Of a stretch of DNA of 64,000 bases, positions 35,601 through 52,404 are shown piece by piece; position 1 is the first letter of the stretch, and the number at the start of each line of letters is the position of its first letter. Below the pieces are notes generated by a model that made no database searches, was not told where the DNA came from, and was given only the letters and a program-made list of their open reading frames with translations. The DNA is from Polyodon spathula. Its lineage: Eukaryota > Chordata > Actinopteri > Acipenseriformes > Polyodontidae. The position numbers were made by a program, and so were the translations under genes. The stretch lies in NCBI RefSeq assembly GCF_017654505.1, contig NC_054549.1, positions 23,188,969 through 23,252,968 of the forward strand, written 5' to 3'.

Positions 35601-37169
35601 ACATACACAAAGTTAATTGTTTAAATAAAAATGTATTTTTTAAAATAAATTACGTATTTTGTTTATAGATAAGAAAATGTAACCCAGGCCTATGTATATT
35701 TTAATCTTATAATGCTAAATTCTGCTCTTAATTTTGTCGTGTATATATACAAACAGGGCGTTTGCAAAGTAAAACGCCAATTGCATCACATTATCGGGTA
35801 TTTTTCTACTCTCATGCGATACAAAAAGCAATCTGGAGTAAAACATATGACGTTTTATTTTGTATTATTATTATTTTAAATCAAGCTTATAAAAAGTGTT
35901 GAAAAGATAAGTATTATGTTTTGAATCTCCGTTTCATCTGTGTGAGCCATTATTTTGGAGATGTTTTTAACGTTTTTCTGAGACTCCTAATTGCCAAGGT
36001 ATAATGCAACAAGTTCACGATTTTATACTTATGCACTGCCTATATCAATTAAATAAATAAGTAATCTATTACTTTGCAATGAAACACTAACCTTCAACTT
36101 CCAGTCTTCTCTCACAGATACCGGAACTGCAGACTGTTTGGCGCCTCACAGGCGTGACAGAACCACGCACGCAATTGGAAAAAAAAAACAAAAATCTATT
36201 TACAAAAATCTATTTGGTCACAAATTAAAACACGTTATAAAGCAGATAGATTGGTTTGCTGATTCGATCTTCCCCATGTGACCTCATCTGACGAATAGAA
36301 TACAGTGCCAGATCATTGTTTTTTTTTGTTAAACCGACGGTGCTCCCAACGTGTCTTTTCAACAACACGTGTGTATCCCAGCTCTACAGGGGTGATAAAA
36401 CATGCTATAAGTGCAAGAAATTTGCATTCAAGTGCAAATTGACATCAACATGTAACAAACTTCCTTAGTAATATACCAAATTCTTAGGTTAAAAGCATAT
36501 ACTGACTCAATTAAAAATAATTACTATAGACTTCAGCAAGTAGGTAACAGCGTAAATATGGGGTATTAAAGCAAACCTAGGATATCAATAATCAAGAATC
36601 ATTTTGAAAGTAATAATAGATAATTCAGCAATTACTAATATTCAAAATAACAAATGTAAGGTCTCAATATGCAAAGAAACCAGTAACTTAAAAGCCCCCA
36701 AATAACTTGTGTTAAATAGAAAAATATTTTTACAATTCAAACAGACACGTTTATACGACAAATAAAAAAGTATTGTGTCCAAAATAATATAAAGTAACAA
36801 AAATAAATTTGTTCAGCAAATGTTTCAGTTCTATTAAAAGAAAAAAAAAAGAATAATCCAAAAACACAGATCAAATCCAAAAACAAAAAGAGTTCAAAGA
36901 AAAAACAGAATGGCCATTCAATAAATAAAAACAGTTAAGAGAAACAACACAAAAGTTTAGATCGCACCCAGTAGTAATATATTTTAGGAAGATGTTAGCT
37001 AACACTGCTGTTGAAGGCAGTGGCTGAAAAGTAATTCAAGTAACAACGAAAACAGCTTTAAAAAAAAGCTTTGAAACAATGCTTCACACACCAGGTCCAG
37101 GAATGAGTTCCAAAGCAGAGCCACAAGAGCGCTCACGAGAGTATAGATCTCTTGTAGATCTCTTGATCT
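35601..37169. other. AT-rich non-coding stretch
   Basis: No gene recognised. It may include the left part of the CACTA element. Long poly-A-like runs occur at 36840-36850 and 36180-36190. Confidence 0.4.
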
Positions 37170-37327
37170 ACCCTTCCTTCTACATACCGTATTATTTGCA
37201 CTTACTGTAAACTATACTGTATTTAAATATTAATCTTGCATTGTAATACTGTACTGTAACACCTGTAAGTCGCCTTGGATAAAGACGTCTCCCAAAATAC
37301 ATAATAATAATAATAATAATAATAATG
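37170..37327 (+). mobile_element. L2-type LINE 3' tail with (AAT)n
   Basis: TGTAAGTCGCCTTGGATAAA, then GACGTCTCCCAAAATAC and an (AAT)n run at 37301-37326. This is the same tail as the L2 element at 20610-20670, severely 5'-truncated. Confidence 0.7.
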
Positions 37328-37810
37328 AATAGGACTAATGTTACAAAGGCTCTTCTCAGACCTGACATCTGAAAAGGAGCAAACAATCATTTGTTTAGTA
37401 ATAAGATAAACGTCACAAGTGTAAATTTTTTTTTTTTTTTTTTTTAAACCAACGTAAACACGCAAATTACTAAGAAAAACTGAAAACAACATAAAACAGA
37501 ATTGTGTGGTGCAATACTAATGACTACATCACTGTTTTGATAACATGTAATCAGTGCACCAGAATTAGAGTTAAATATTTCGAATGGTAATACGGATATA
37601 TAATTATTTTGATTCATTTTGTAGGTTGTTGCTATTCGAAAATATGGTTTCCACGCAGATAACAAGAAATCTCATCCTGATACAAAAATAGAGCCAAGTG
37701 GATAGCAGGTTTAGCGAAGGAACAAAAGTGACGTAATCTAAGACATCATTTTATTTACAACTGTAGCCCAATCACAAACCTAAAGGGTTGTGATAGGTTG
37801 CTCAACAACC

Positions 37811-37963
37811 GCGCGGGACAACAAGAAATCCAGAATCATCCCGCGTCACCTTCAGCTCGCTGCCCGCAATGACGAGCAGCGCCACAAGCTGATGGGAGGC
37901 GTCACCATCGCTCAGGGCGGAGCGCAGCCCAAGAAAACAGAGAAGCCAGCCAAGAGCAAGTAA
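37811..37963 (+). pseudogene. Truncated H2A fragment
   Basis: A 51-codon open stretch ends in TAA and encodes the C-terminal half of H2A ([20 protein letters not shown], then [10 protein letters not shown]). Compared with H2A-1 it lacks the first 70 or so residues, has QRH in place of the EELN region, and has a 24-bp in-frame deletion that removes the segment around PNIQAV. A CCAAT-containing sequence sits directly upstream (about 37769). No 3' stem-loop follows. Its 3' flank is homologous to the sequence after arm A at 41975, so it marks an old breakpoint in the cluster. Confidence 0.85.
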
Positions 37964-37969
37964 ACCATT

Positions 37970-38330
37970 GTTTCTCAGTCACGGGATCTGTTCAGAGTTG
38001 TGAAACAGCAGTCTGCAGTAGAGCCACTATGTAGTCAGTGTTTAAGGCCCCAGTAATTGAGAAAGACGAATTTCTCCAAGTCAAGCTTTGCACATTTGAT
38101 TTTATTTGAAAAAATCTAGTTATTAATTACTGCTACCACATCACTAAAATTCCTTACATGATTTAGTACAATTTATTTTACAATTGTAGATGGAAAATTT
38201 AAGTTAAAAAAGATACCTTCACATGCAAAACGCTTCAAACTGCCATTGACATGAATTAAACTCTTTGATATTTTGGGTGGCTCTTAGAAGAGCCTTTGTG
38301 TTGTAAAGACGGAGCAGGGACGGTCTCGGT
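37970..38330. repeat. Direct repeat C, copy 1 (3' flank of H2B-1)
   Basis: ACGGGATCTGTTCAGAGTTG and what follows match 41984-42330 in the same orientation, up to and including the H2B genes. H2B-1 and H2B-2 are therefore tandem duplicates that include their 3' flanks. Confidence 0.85.
38279..38294 (-). promoter_or_regulatory. Histone mRNA 3' stem-loop, H2B-1
   Basis: GGCTCTTCTAAGAGCC on the minus strand, 36 nt past the stop codon. It is the SLBP-binding hairpin of replication-dependent histone mRNAs. The purine-rich AAAGAG downstream fits a U7 snRNP target. Confidence 0.95.
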
Positions 38331-38861
<531 letters not shown>

Positions 38862-39553
38862 TCAATGTGATTGGTAGGAAAAGCAGTAGAGGGGGCGGTG
38901 ACTTTGCAGCGAGCTGAGTATTCTTTTTTTTTGTTTTGTTTCGAGTGCAGGTTTGAATATGGCGCCTTTTTGTCAACGGTTGGTTTAGGTCTGATGTTTT
39001 TCATCTTAAATGAATCAATAATTCAATGCCCAATTTTAATAACAACTTATATGTTGAAACAGAAAATATATTTTTACACAATTTTTGACTTCTTGCTTCT
39101 TCTACCAATGCAATTGTTTTATAGTAGCTTGACTGCGGATTCCGGTTGTATTGTATCATGCTCTTAACACAAAGGGTCACGTTAATACATGACATACATT
39201 AAGACGAAAAACAAGAATATACAGCTCCCGGCATTTAGAAATGGAACTTTACCTTCCCGTCCTTTCTAAACAAGGGAAAGATAACCGCTATGATTAAATG
39301 ATTATAATAATAATAAAAAATAACAAAAATCGACCATGACTGTGGGCAGTGTGGTTTGAAACAGTTCTTATCTGTTACATTGTGTTTTAACTGGGTTACA
39401 ATTCAAAAATGAGCGCCAAGAGGAAACAAAGGCTACCAGCAGAAACAGCGGACAGGGAATGATGCATCCAATCAGAGGCATGCGAATGAAATACTGCCCG
39501 CCCTGTTCTGCTGTGACGTTTTTAACATTCTAATAGGTATTGAACCGTTTTGT

Positions 39554-39584
39554 CCAATCAGCAATGAGCCAGTGTTTATAAATA
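39554..39584 (+). promoter_or_regulatory. H2A-1 promoter: CCAAT and TATA boxes
   Basis: CCAAT at 39554-39558 and TATAAATA at 39577-39584, about 50 bp upstream of the start codon. Confidence 0.85.
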
Positions 39585-39624
39585 GCAGGAGCGCAGCCTC
39601 GCATTTACTGTTGCAGTATTCTGA

Positions 39625-40020
<396 letters not shown>

Positions 40021-40060
40021 ATCATCCAGATGCAATTTATAAGATTTATAAAACCCAAAA

Positions 40061-40076
40061 GGCTCTTCTAAGGGCC
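40061..40076 (+). promoter_or_regulatory. Histone mRNA 3' stem-loop, H2A-1
   Basis: GGCTCTTCTAAGGGCC, with one U-G pair in the stem, 40 nt past the stop codon. The U-G pair matches the allowed consensus. Confidence 0.95.
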
Positions 40077-40989
40077 ACCCACTTTTTTTAGTGAGAGAGC
40101 GGTGAATCTGTTTAATCCCAACCCACTTCACGGCCGGAAATAACCAATTAGATTAATTTTAAACACTGCATTTTTTTAAATAGATAAACGTAACAACTGT
40201 AAATCCCAATATCACAAACCTACAGTAGGTGCCACACTGCTGAAAGACAGCTTGCCGTTTCACTTAACTTCCCGGGAAGGTCTACAATTCTGCCCTGGCC
40301 ACTTGAACAGACTTGAACAGACTTTTCTGCACAGTGTATGTAATGTACTGCTTAGTTTATTTTATTATTAAATATGTTCGGTGTTTGAAATGAATGTTTC
40401 TTCACGCCTACCCTGATGTAGTTGCATGTTATATTTTATATCCCCCAGTCCCGTGTTGTCTGAGCCACGCACCTTGTCAGTGCGTAGAGACATCTCTGTC
40501 TCTCCGGCATGAAGACTCACTGCAGCCGAGAGACAATGAACTCGACTGAGAACCGCTGGGGCTCTGAATGTTGTACCCAGTGTCACTTTTAAAAGTGTTT
40601 TTCATTCTTTCCAGTTACTCATTTTAATTTAATCTGTTTTCCCTCCGTCACGAAGAAGGATGTAGTCTGTGGATGTTTTTGCTGTACAATACGATGAAGC
40701 ACAATCTATCTCGTTTCATTGCAAATATGTAAAGTGTGTTTAAATACTGCTGGACCTATTACATGACACTGGATTGTTAAACAAAGTGAGACGTGAGCTA
40801 CGGATTCTTTACAAATACAGATCAGTATTACATTGTGTTAGATTGCTTTCTTTAAAAAACAATGACATGTATATTTCAACAGAATAGTGAGACTGAATAA
40901 CAAAGCACAAAATCTGAACCGTAGGAAAGGGAGCGCAAACCGGGCGGGGCGGTAGCCGTTTCATAGAATGAGAGTGAAATTCAAATCAC

Positions 40990-41024
40990 CCAATCAGTTA
41001 TTGAGAATCAAGAATATAGCCAAT
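40990..41024 (+). promoter_or_regulatory. H3-1 promoter: two CCAAT boxes
   Basis: CCAAT at 40990-40994 and 41020-41024. A weak TATA-like AATAAATT follows near 41080. Confidence 0.75.
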
Positions 41025-41046
41025 GAGCAACATAAACCCGCCTTAA

Positions 41047-41565
<519 letters not shown>

Positions 41566-41603
41566 ACTGCATAACCTTTAAAACAACAACACTGAAACCC
41601 AAA

Positions 41604-41619
41604 GGCTCTTTTAAGAGCC
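41604..41619 (+). promoter_or_regulatory. Histone mRNA 3' stem-loop, H3-1
   Basis: GGCTCTTTTAAGAGCC, perfect 6-bp stem, 38 nt past the stop codon. Confidence 0.95.
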
Positions 41620-41983
41620 ACCCACTTCTCTGAAAGTGTTATATTCCAATATCCGTTGTCTGATACATTTAGTAATTTGAATATGTTCTCTAAATACAAT
41701 AGAAGGCTTTGCATTTTCGTCCCAACATGCTATTCTTGTAGCACTATCAAATATAATGGGGTGAGTATTACTTCGCTGAAGAGGCCATATTTAGACAAAC
41801 TGCAATCTGATGAGAGGAACGAAACGTTCACATGCCTAATTAATTTCATGATTATACTTAAGGTATCGATCGACTCGGTGTAATGTAATACTCTTAACTG
41901 CGTGCTAAAATACCGCAGCAGTGGTAAGTTGACTGTATAGAAGGAAAATCGGCTCTTTTTAGAAAGATGTGTCTCGCACAGTA

Positions 41984-42330
41984 ACGGGATCTGTTCAGAG
42001 TTGTGAAACAGCAGTCTGCAATAGAGCCGCATGTAATCTATGTTTAAGGCCCCACTAATTGAGAAAGACGAATTTCTTTACGTCAAACTTTGCAAATTAG
42101 ATTTTAATTGACGAAATCTAGTCATATTAAAATTACAACTACCAAATCACTAATGCTTTACATAATTTAGTAAAATATTTTACAATCATAGATTGAAAAT
42201 TTAAGTTAAAAGATACATTGACATGCAAGAAGCTTCAAACTGCCATTGACAGAAATTGAACTCTTTGATATATTGGGCGGCTCTTAAAAGAGCCTTTGTG
42301 TTGTAAAGACGGAACAGGGACGGTCTCGGT
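41984..42330. repeat. Direct repeat C, copy 2 (3' flank of H2B-2)
   Basis: Matches 37970-38330 in the same orientation, for example GTTGTGAAACAGCAGTCTGC and TTTAAGGCCCCA.TAATTGAG. Confidence 0.85.
42279..42294 (-). promoter_or_regulatory. Histone mRNA 3' stem-loop, H2B-2
   Basis: GGCTCTTTTAAGAGCC on the minus strand. Confidence 0.95.
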
Positions 42331-42798
<468 letters not shown>

Positions 42799-43630
42799 CT
42801 ATCCTTTGGATTGAGAATGTTCAACTATAAGCCAATAAACGTTATCTGATGACGGAAAATTCAATGTGATAGGTTGTGCACTGGAAACGTAATAGAGGGG
42901 GGTGGTCACTTTGCCGGGAGACAAGTTTTTTTATTTTCTTCTTTCGAGTTCAGGTTTTGAATCGGTACTTTTTTTTCTAGAACGGTTAGTTTAAGTCTTG
43001 TTTTTCATTTATTAAATTAAAAAAAAAAAATCGGTATACATGAAATCCACACCTAATGCTTCTTAAATATAGAAGAAATATAAATACATTTTGAAACCCA
43101 AGTCACTTTTTTCCTGCTCTAACAAGTTAAATGTTGAAAGAGTATCAATGTTGATGCTTCTTGACTTTACCAGAGTACCGATCATTTCATAGCAGCTTGA
43201 ATAGTGATACGAGGCAGGATTTCCTGCTTTCAATTTATTTTACTGGTTTAAGAAAACAAAAAAAGGTAACATTTTCAACAGAAGTTTATCACACTTCCAT
43301 TGTGCAAGGAGGAATAGGCTAAAACCGAGCTTATTCAATCATTCTGCTAGCACAAAGGCTCGGCTTTAACACACTTCCATTCAATATTTCTTCAGTGAAT
43401 GCCATAATTTTTTTTTTTTTTTTTGTCACAAGATCTGGATCTGTGTTAGGGATAGAAAAACGTCGACTTATATAGCGTGAAATAAGTCTAAACCATTACA
43501 AAAAAATAAAAATAATTGACAGCTGTACAAAACATTCCTAATAAAAACTGGCTTATAATCTTTAAAACAAATATTTTGATGGTGTCGTAGATGTTTTACA
43601 ATTCAAAGCTCTTTAAATGAAAATGTGGGT

Positions 43631-43646
43631 GGCTCTTAGAAGAGCC
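43631..43646 (-). promoter_or_regulatory. Histone mRNA 3' stem-loop, H2B-3
   Basis: GGCTCTTCTAAGAGCC on the minus strand. Confidence 0.95.
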
Positions 43647-43682
43647 TTTGTGTTGTAAAGACGGAGCAGGGACGGTCTCGGT

Positions 43683-44276
<594 letters not shown>

Positions 44277-44399
44277 TCAGGTTTGAATTTAGCGCCCTTT
44301 TCTACAACAGGGCGGTTAGGACTTCTGTTTTAAATTTATTAGATACATCAATAATTCAATATACAACAGTGCTATAATCCACATCCCACCTTAAAATAC

Positions 44400-44494
44400 A
44401 TTTAAAATAATGTTAAGTTGTCCTGGATAATGGCGTCTCCTAAGAAAAATTTTATTAATATTTATTTGATTATTATTATATATATAGTAATATC

Positions 44495-44531
<37 letters not shown>

Positions 44532-44545
44532 ATATATATCGCATA
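44400..44545. repeat. L2-type tail fragment and AT-rich microsatellite
   Basis: GTTGTCCTGGATAATGGCGT followed by CTCCTAAG resembles the L2 tail. An irregular (AT)n run at 44476-44540 follows. Positions 44546-45400 hold no recognised gene. Confidence 0.5.
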
Positions 44546-45409
44546 GACTTTGGATTATCATTATTTTTGTGCCCTTTAACTAGTTAAATGTTGAAACATA
44601 GTATCAGTGTCAACACTTTTTGACTTCTTAATCTCTACCAAAGAGTACCTAGTGTTTCATAACAGCTTTAATGGTGATACTTCGCCTCGAATTCAGAGAA
44701 TATGAAAAATTCGAAAAACACTTCCATTGTATATGGATAAAAAGAAACACCATTGCAGATTAATTAAACTGCTTAAAAATAACTTGTTTCGTTTTTTTCC
44801 CTACATAACGCTTATTTATTGCCGTGTGTATTAGTTGTGTTTGTGCAGAGGCGGATGCACGGGTACACATATCTAGGAGACGGGTGGCATTTCCTATGAA
44901 ATACATCACCAGCAAAATATTGAAACTAGTGTGAGAATGCTGCGCTGAAGCCAGGGTAATAAACTATGCAACAACTGTGGGTCACGGATAACGAGAAATA
45001 ATAAAATTCAACAAAGAAATTCTCCCAATCGATTTTAATTAGATGTGCCTGTAGTGTGTTAACCACACCTAACAGAAAGGCGATTAAATGTCCAGTTTTA
45101 CAAACCTCACGCTTCAAAAGCATTAAATTGTGTTTGACTAGCCTTCTGGTCTGTGAAACGATTCATACAGTTACTTTAAACAATAAATTCATCATTTTAT
45201 ATAAAGCAAATAGAGCCAAGTACTGAGCGAGCAGTTTGTTTTGGCTGAAAGAGATTGATGTTTTGGTCACCTCAATTAAACATGCACTACATTTAATGTT
45301 TAAATAACAAGCTATATTGTAAACGCAGCCCTTCTCTTTTGTTACCATTGGTTATTTGTCTATATTTGTTCTTATTTCGCTATTAAATTGTATATGGCGT
45401 GCACGTAGA

Positions 45410-45418
45410 AAACACAAG
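45410..45418 (+). promoter_or_regulatory. Possible H1 AC box
   Basis: AAACACAAG, close to the AAACACAAA element found upstream of vertebrate H1 genes, about 170 bp before the H1 start codon. No clear TATA box was seen. Confidence 0.4.
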
Positions 45419-45586
45419 ACAGATCGTTCTCAAAATGAGTGTGCTGCCTGTGGGTCGATTGAGTCTGCACGGTTCTCACCGTTTTGATAAGTTCCGCTCT
45501 CTGGCTTTCTGCTCACACTGTCAGGCAGAAGAGTCAGGAATTTCTCGTTGCTATTAGTTAGTTATCACCTTGTTGAAAATCTTAGA

Positions 45587-46189
45587 ATGGCAGAAACTGC
45601 TCCAGCACCAACCGCTCCTGCTCCGGTTAAAGCTCCCATGAAGAAGACCGCAGCAAAGCCCAAGAAATCGGGTCCCAGCGTGTCAGAGCTGATCGTCAAG
45701 GCTGTGTCTGCCTCCAAGGAGCGCAGCGGGCTGTCAGTGGCGGCGCTCAAGAAGATCCTGCAGGCCGGAGGCTACGATGTGGAGAAGAACAACTCCCACG
45801 TCAACAGGGCGCTCAAGAGCCTGGTGACCAAGGAGACCCTGCTACAGACAAAGGGCACCGGCGCCTCGGGCTCCTTCAAGCTTAACAAAAAAGTAGCTGA
45901 AGCCAAGGAGAAGGCGGCAGCTCCCAAGAAACCAGCGGCAAAGAAAGCGGTTGTTAAGAAAACGACGAAAAAAGTTTCGGCAAAAAAAGCAGCAACGCCC
46001 AAAAAATCTCCTAAGAAAGCGAAGAAACCGAAAGCTGCAAAGAAGCCACCCAAGAGCCCGAAGAAAGCGGCTGCCAAGCCTAAAAAGGTCGCAAAGAGTC
46101 CGAAGAAAGCGAAGGCAGCGCCTAAACCTAAAAGGGTAATCAAGGCAGCTAAACCTGCAGCGAAGAAGGCGGCGCCTAAAAAGAAGTAA
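45587..46189 (+). CDS. H1: Linker histone H1
   Basis: A 200-residue replication-dependent linker histone that binds nucleosome dyad DNA and compacts chromatin. The ATG at 45587 gives [17 protein letters not shown]. The globular winged-helix domain spans about residues 28-103 ([40 protein letters not shown], then GSFKLNKK). The C-terminal tail is Lys/Ala/Pro-rich with several S/T-P-K-K motifs ([16 protein letters not shown]), which are cyclin-dependent kinase sites. It is intronless with a 3' stem-loop at 46224. It is the only H1 in the window and sits between the inverted arms, 455 bp from the convergent H3-2. Confidence 0.97.
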   Translation: MAETAPAPTAPAPVKAPMKKTAAKPKKSGPSVSELIVKAVSASKERSGLSVAALKKILQAGGYDVEKNNSHVNRALKSLVTKETLLQTKGTGASGSFKLNKKVAEAKEKAAAPKKPAAKKAVVKKTTKKVSAKKAATPKKSPKKAKKPKAAKKPPKSPKKAAAKPKKVAKSPKKAKAAPKPKRVIKAAKPAAKKAAPKKK

Positions 46190-46223
46190 ACAGTAAAAGC
46201 GACGATGCGACATTGAAACCAAA

Positions 46224-46239
46224 GGCTCTTTTCAGAGCC
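46224..46239 (+). promoter_or_regulatory. Histone mRNA 3' stem-loop, H1
   Basis: GGCTCTTTTCAGAGCC, 35 nt past the stop codon. The boundary of arm A' lies just to its right. Confidence 0.95.
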
Positions 46240-46590
46240 AACACACCTTTCTAAGAGCCGATTTTCCTTCTATACAGTCAACTTACCACTGCTGCGGTAT
46301 TTTAGCACGCAGTTAAGAGTATTACATTACACCGAGTCGATCGATACCTTAAATATAATCAAGAAATTAATTAGGCATGTGAACGTTTCGTTCCTCTCAT
46401 CAGATTGCAGTTTGTCTAAATATGGCCTCTTCAGCGAAGTAATACTCACCCCATTATATTTGATAGTGCTACAAGAATAGCATGTTGGGACGAAAATGCA
46501 AAGCCTTCTATTGTATTTAGAGAACATATTCAAATTACTAAATGTATCAGACAACGGATATTGGAATATAACACTTTCAGAGAAGTGGGT

Positions 46591-46606
46591 GGCTCTTAAA
46601 AGAGCC
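46591..46606 (-). promoter_or_regulatory. Histone mRNA 3' stem-loop, H3-2
   Basis: GGCTCTTTTAAGAGCC on the minus strand. Confidence 0.95.
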
Positions 46607-46644
46607 TTTGGGTTTCAGTGTTGTTGTTTTAAAGGTTATGCAGT

Positions 46645-47164
<520 letters not shown>

Positions 47165-47186
47165 TTAAGGCGGGTTTATGTTGCTC

Positions 47187-47221
47187 ATTGGCTATATTCT
47201 TGATTCTCAATAACTGATTGG
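47187..47221 (-). promoter_or_regulatory. H3-2 promoter: two CCAAT boxes
   Basis: ATTGG at 47187-47191 and 47217-47221, i.e. CCAAT on the minus strand, mirroring H3-1. Confidence 0.75.
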
Positions 47222-48134
47222 GTGATTTGAATTTCACTCTCATTCTATGAAACGGCTACCGCCCCGCCCGGTTTGCGCTCCCTTTCCTACGGTTCAGATT
47301 TTGTGCTTTGTTATTCAGTCTCACTATTCTGTTGAAATATACATGTCATTGTTTTTTAAAGAAAGCAATCTAACACAATGTAATACTGATCTGTATTTGT
47401 AAAGAATCCGTAGCTCACGTCTCACTTTGTTTAACAATCCAGTGTCATGTAATAGGTCCAGCAGTATTTAAACACACTTTACATATTTGCAATGAAACGA
47501 GATAGATTGTGCTTCATCGTATTGTACAGCAAAAACATCCACAGACTACATCCTTCTTCGTGACGGAGGGAAAACAGATTAAATTAAAATGAGTAACTGG
47601 AAAGAATGAAAAACACTTTTAAAAGTGACACTGGGTACAACATTCAGAGCCCCAGCTGTTCTCAGTCGAGTTCATTGTCTCTCGGCTGCAGTGAGTCTTC
47701 ATGCCGGAGAGACAGAGATGTCTCTACGCACTGACAAGGTGCGTGGCTCAGACAACACGGGACTGGGGGATATAAAATATAACATGCAACTACATCAGGG
47801 TAGGCGTGAAGAAACATTCATTTCAAACACCGAACATATTTAATAATAAAATAAACTAAGCAGTACATTACATACACTGTGCAGAGAAGTCTGTTCAAGT
47901 CTGTTCAAGTGGCCAGGGCAGAATTGTAGACCTTCCCGGGGGGTTAAGTGAAACGGTAAGCTGTCTTTCAGCAGTGTGGCACCTACTGTAGGTTTGTGAT
48001 ATTGGGATTTACAGTTGTTACGTTTATCTATTTAAAAAAATGCAGTGTTTAAAATTAATCTAATTGGTTATTTCCGGCCGTGAAGTGGGTTGGGATTAAA
48101 CAGATTCACCGCTCTCTCACTAAAAAAAGTGGGT

Positions 48135-48150
48135 GGCCCTTAGAAGAGCC
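48135..48150 (-). promoter_or_regulatory. Histone mRNA 3' stem-loop, H2A-2
   Basis: GGCTCTTCTAAGGGCC on the minus strand, with the same U-G pair as H2A-1. Confidence 0.95.
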
Positions 48151-48190
48151 TTTTGGGTTTTATAAATCTTATAAATTGCATCTGGATGAT

Positions 48191-48625
<435 letters not shown>

Positions 48626-48626
48626 C

Positions 48627-48657
48627 TATTTATAAACACTGGCTCATTGCTGATTGG
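48627..48657 (-). promoter_or_regulatory. H2A-2 promoter: TATA and CCAAT boxes
   Basis: TATAAATA at 48634-48627 and CCAAT at 48657-48653 on the minus strand. Confidence 0.85.
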
Positions 48658-49347
48658 ACAAAACGGTTCAATACCTATTAGAATGTTAAAAACGTCACAG
48701 CAGAACAGGGCGGGCAGTATTTCATTCGCATGCCTCTGATTGGATGCATCATTCCCAGTCCGCTGTTTCTGCTGGTAGCCTTTGTTTCCTCTTGGCGCTC
48801 ATTTTTGAATTGTAACCCAGTTAAAACACAATGTAACAGATAAGAACTGTTTCAAACCACACTGCCCACAGTCATGGTCGATTTTTGTTATTTTTTATTA
48901 TTATTATAATCATTTAATCATAGCGGTTATCTTTCCCTTGTTTAGAAAGGACGGGAAGGTAAAGTTCCATTTCTAAATGCCGGGAGCTGTATATTCTTGT
49001 TTTTCGTCTTAATGTATGTCATGTATTAACGTGACCCTTTGTGTTAAGAGCATGATACAATACAACCGGAATCCGCAGTCAAGCTGCTATAAAACAATTG
49101 CATTGGTAGAAGAAGCAAGAAGTCAAACATTGTGTAAAAATATATTTTCTGTTTCAACATATAAGTTGTTATAAAATTGGGCATTGAATTATTGATGCAT
49201 TTAAGATGAAAAACATCAGACCTAAACCAACCGTTGACAAAAAGGCGCCATATTCAAACCTGCACTCGAAACAACACAAAAAAAAGAATACTCAGCTCGC
49301 TGCAAAGTCACCGCCCCCTTTACTGCTTTTCCTACCAATCACATTGA

Positions 49348-49878
<531 letters not shown>

Positions 49879-49914
49879 ACCGAGACCGTCCCTGCTCCGT
49901 CTTTACAACACAAA

Positions 49915-49930
49915 GGCTCTTCTAAGAGCC
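49915..49930 (+). promoter_or_regulatory. Histone mRNA 3' stem-loop, H2B-4
   Basis: GGCTCTTCTAAGAGCC, 36 nt past the stop codon. Confidence 0.95.
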
Positions 49931-50766
49931 ACCCACATTTTCATTTAAAGAGCTTTGAATTGTAAATCATCTACGACACCATCAAAATATTTGTTTTAAA
50001 GATTATAAGCCAGTTTTTATTAGGAATGTTTTGTACAGCTGTCAGTTATTTTTATTTTTTTGTAAGGGTTTAGACTTATTTCACGCTATATAAGTCGACG
50101 TTTTTCTATCCCTAACACAGATCCAGGTCTTGTGGCAAAAAAAAAATATGGCATTCACTGAAGAAATATTGAATGGAAGTGTGTTAAAGCCGAGCCTTTG
50201 TGCTAGCAGAATGATTGAATAGGATCGGTTTTAGCCTATTCCTCCTTGCACAATGGAAGTGTGATAAACTTCTGTTGAAAATGTTACCTTTTTTGTTTTC
50301 TTAAACCAGTAAAATAAATTGAAAGCAGGAAATCCTGCCTCGTATCACTATTCAAGCTGCTATGAAATGATCGGTACTCTGGTAAAGTCAAGAAGCATCA
50401 ACATTGATACTCTTTCAACATTTAACTTGTTAGAGCAGGAAAAAAGTGACTTGGGTTTCAAAATGTATTTATATTTCTTCTATATTTAAGAAGCATTAGG
50501 TGTGGATTTCATGTATACTGATTTAAAAAAAAAAAAAAAAAAAAAATTTAATAAATGAAAAACAAGACTTAAACTAACCGTTCTAGAAAAAAAGGTACCG
50601 AATTCAAAACCTGACCTGGAAAGAAGAAAATAAAAAAAACTTGTCTCCCGGCAAAGTGACCACCCCCCTCTATTACGTTTCCAGTGCACAACCTATCACA
50701 TTGAATTTTCCGTCATCAGATAACGTTTATTGGCTTATAGTTGAACATTCTCAATCCAAAGGATAG

Positions 50767-51234
<468 letters not shown>

Positions 51235-51270
51235 ACCGAGACCGTCCCTGCTCCGTCTTTACAACACAAA

Positions 51271-51286
51271 GGCTCTTTTAAGAGCC
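51271..51286 (+). promoter_or_regulatory. Histone mRNA 3' stem-loop, H2B-5
   Basis: GGCTCTTTTAAGAGCC, 36 nt past the stop codon. Confidence 0.95.
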
Positions 51287-51318
51287 ACCTAAAATATCAA
51301 AAAGAGTTCAATTTCTGT

Positions 51319-52404
51319 TCGTCGCACTTTTGAGGTTTTAATGTTTGCAAAGGTACGTTTTTATTTGATTTGTTTATTTTTAAGTTGTAAGTGGCCTTTT
51401 TAAAAATGTACTAAATACATTTTAACGATATACAATTATTATTTTTGTCCAGTGCGGAGTCAGTGGTTTAATTTCAAAACTATTTTATTTCTAAATCAAA
51501 TAGGGTGATTACTTTTACTAATTTTATTTTTTTAGGTATTGTGTGTGTGTTTTAACTGTATTTTATGCCTGTAGTGAGTTTTTGAAGGTCTGAAATAAGT
51601 TTTGAATTTAATGCCCTTTTCTTTAACCCCTTTTTTGGTTTAATTTTCGTTTATTTATTTATTTTGTATTACTTTTGATGTTTGAAACTGCGTACAGTTT
51701 CACTGCGTGGTGGGCATAAACAGAAACAAAAGTGTTCATTTAAATTGTATGTTTTATCATTATCTAATTATATTCAGTCACGATTGATAGATTCATATTG
51801 GATTAATGTTTTGTGCAGTGGATTGTGTGAACTATAACAATGAATACTTCGAGGTTATTGGATTTGACTTCTGTGCAGATTAAACGGGTTCTGTTCTCTC
51901 GTTTTATCACAGAGGACTGAGGCAGTTATTTGGAATTTCTTATCCAATGCTGCCGATTAGTGAGTTTTATATGGTGGTTTATTTCTGAAGTAATTTCAAA
52001 CTCGTAGTTTAAATTTCCTAAGAGGTTTGTCCGCTGCTCAGATTATGACCTTTGTTACCACGTCACGCAGTCACGGGTGTTCAGCGGCTGCAGAGATGTG
52101 CACAAATTTGCCCTGAAAGGCGCCGGTAAGGCAGGTCTGCTGACAGGCTGATAGGAAAAACGCACTGCACGAAGCCCCTTCATTTCAGTGACTACGAAGT
52201 AAACACGCCTTTGCAACACAAGCAAACTCCTCCCGCTTCAATTTTAAACTGAAAAGCACGCAGATTTATTACATCATTTGGAAGAAAGAGGTAGTAACTT
52301 TTTTTTTTAAATTAAAACCTGTTCACAAAAAAAACTAAACAAAAATGTTAATAGCTTGAGTATTGGCATATCCTTGACTACAATTACAGATGCATAATAC
52401 TGGC
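51319..52404. other. Non-coding stretch right of the histone cluster
   Basis: AT-rich. Reverse CCAAT motifs and moderately CpG-containing sequence appear at 52060-52260, but no histone gene or other coding region follows. H4 was looked for here and not found. Confidence 0.5.

Noticed and set aside
37811..37963. Functional short H2A variant
   Set aside because: It lacks the first 70 residues, including the N-tail and the first helices, has no start codon in frame and no histone 3' stem-loop.
45772..46222. Phe/Leu/Ala- and Arg-rich antisense frames over H1
   Set aside because: Complement of the Lys/Ala/Pro-rich H1 tail, not an independent gene.
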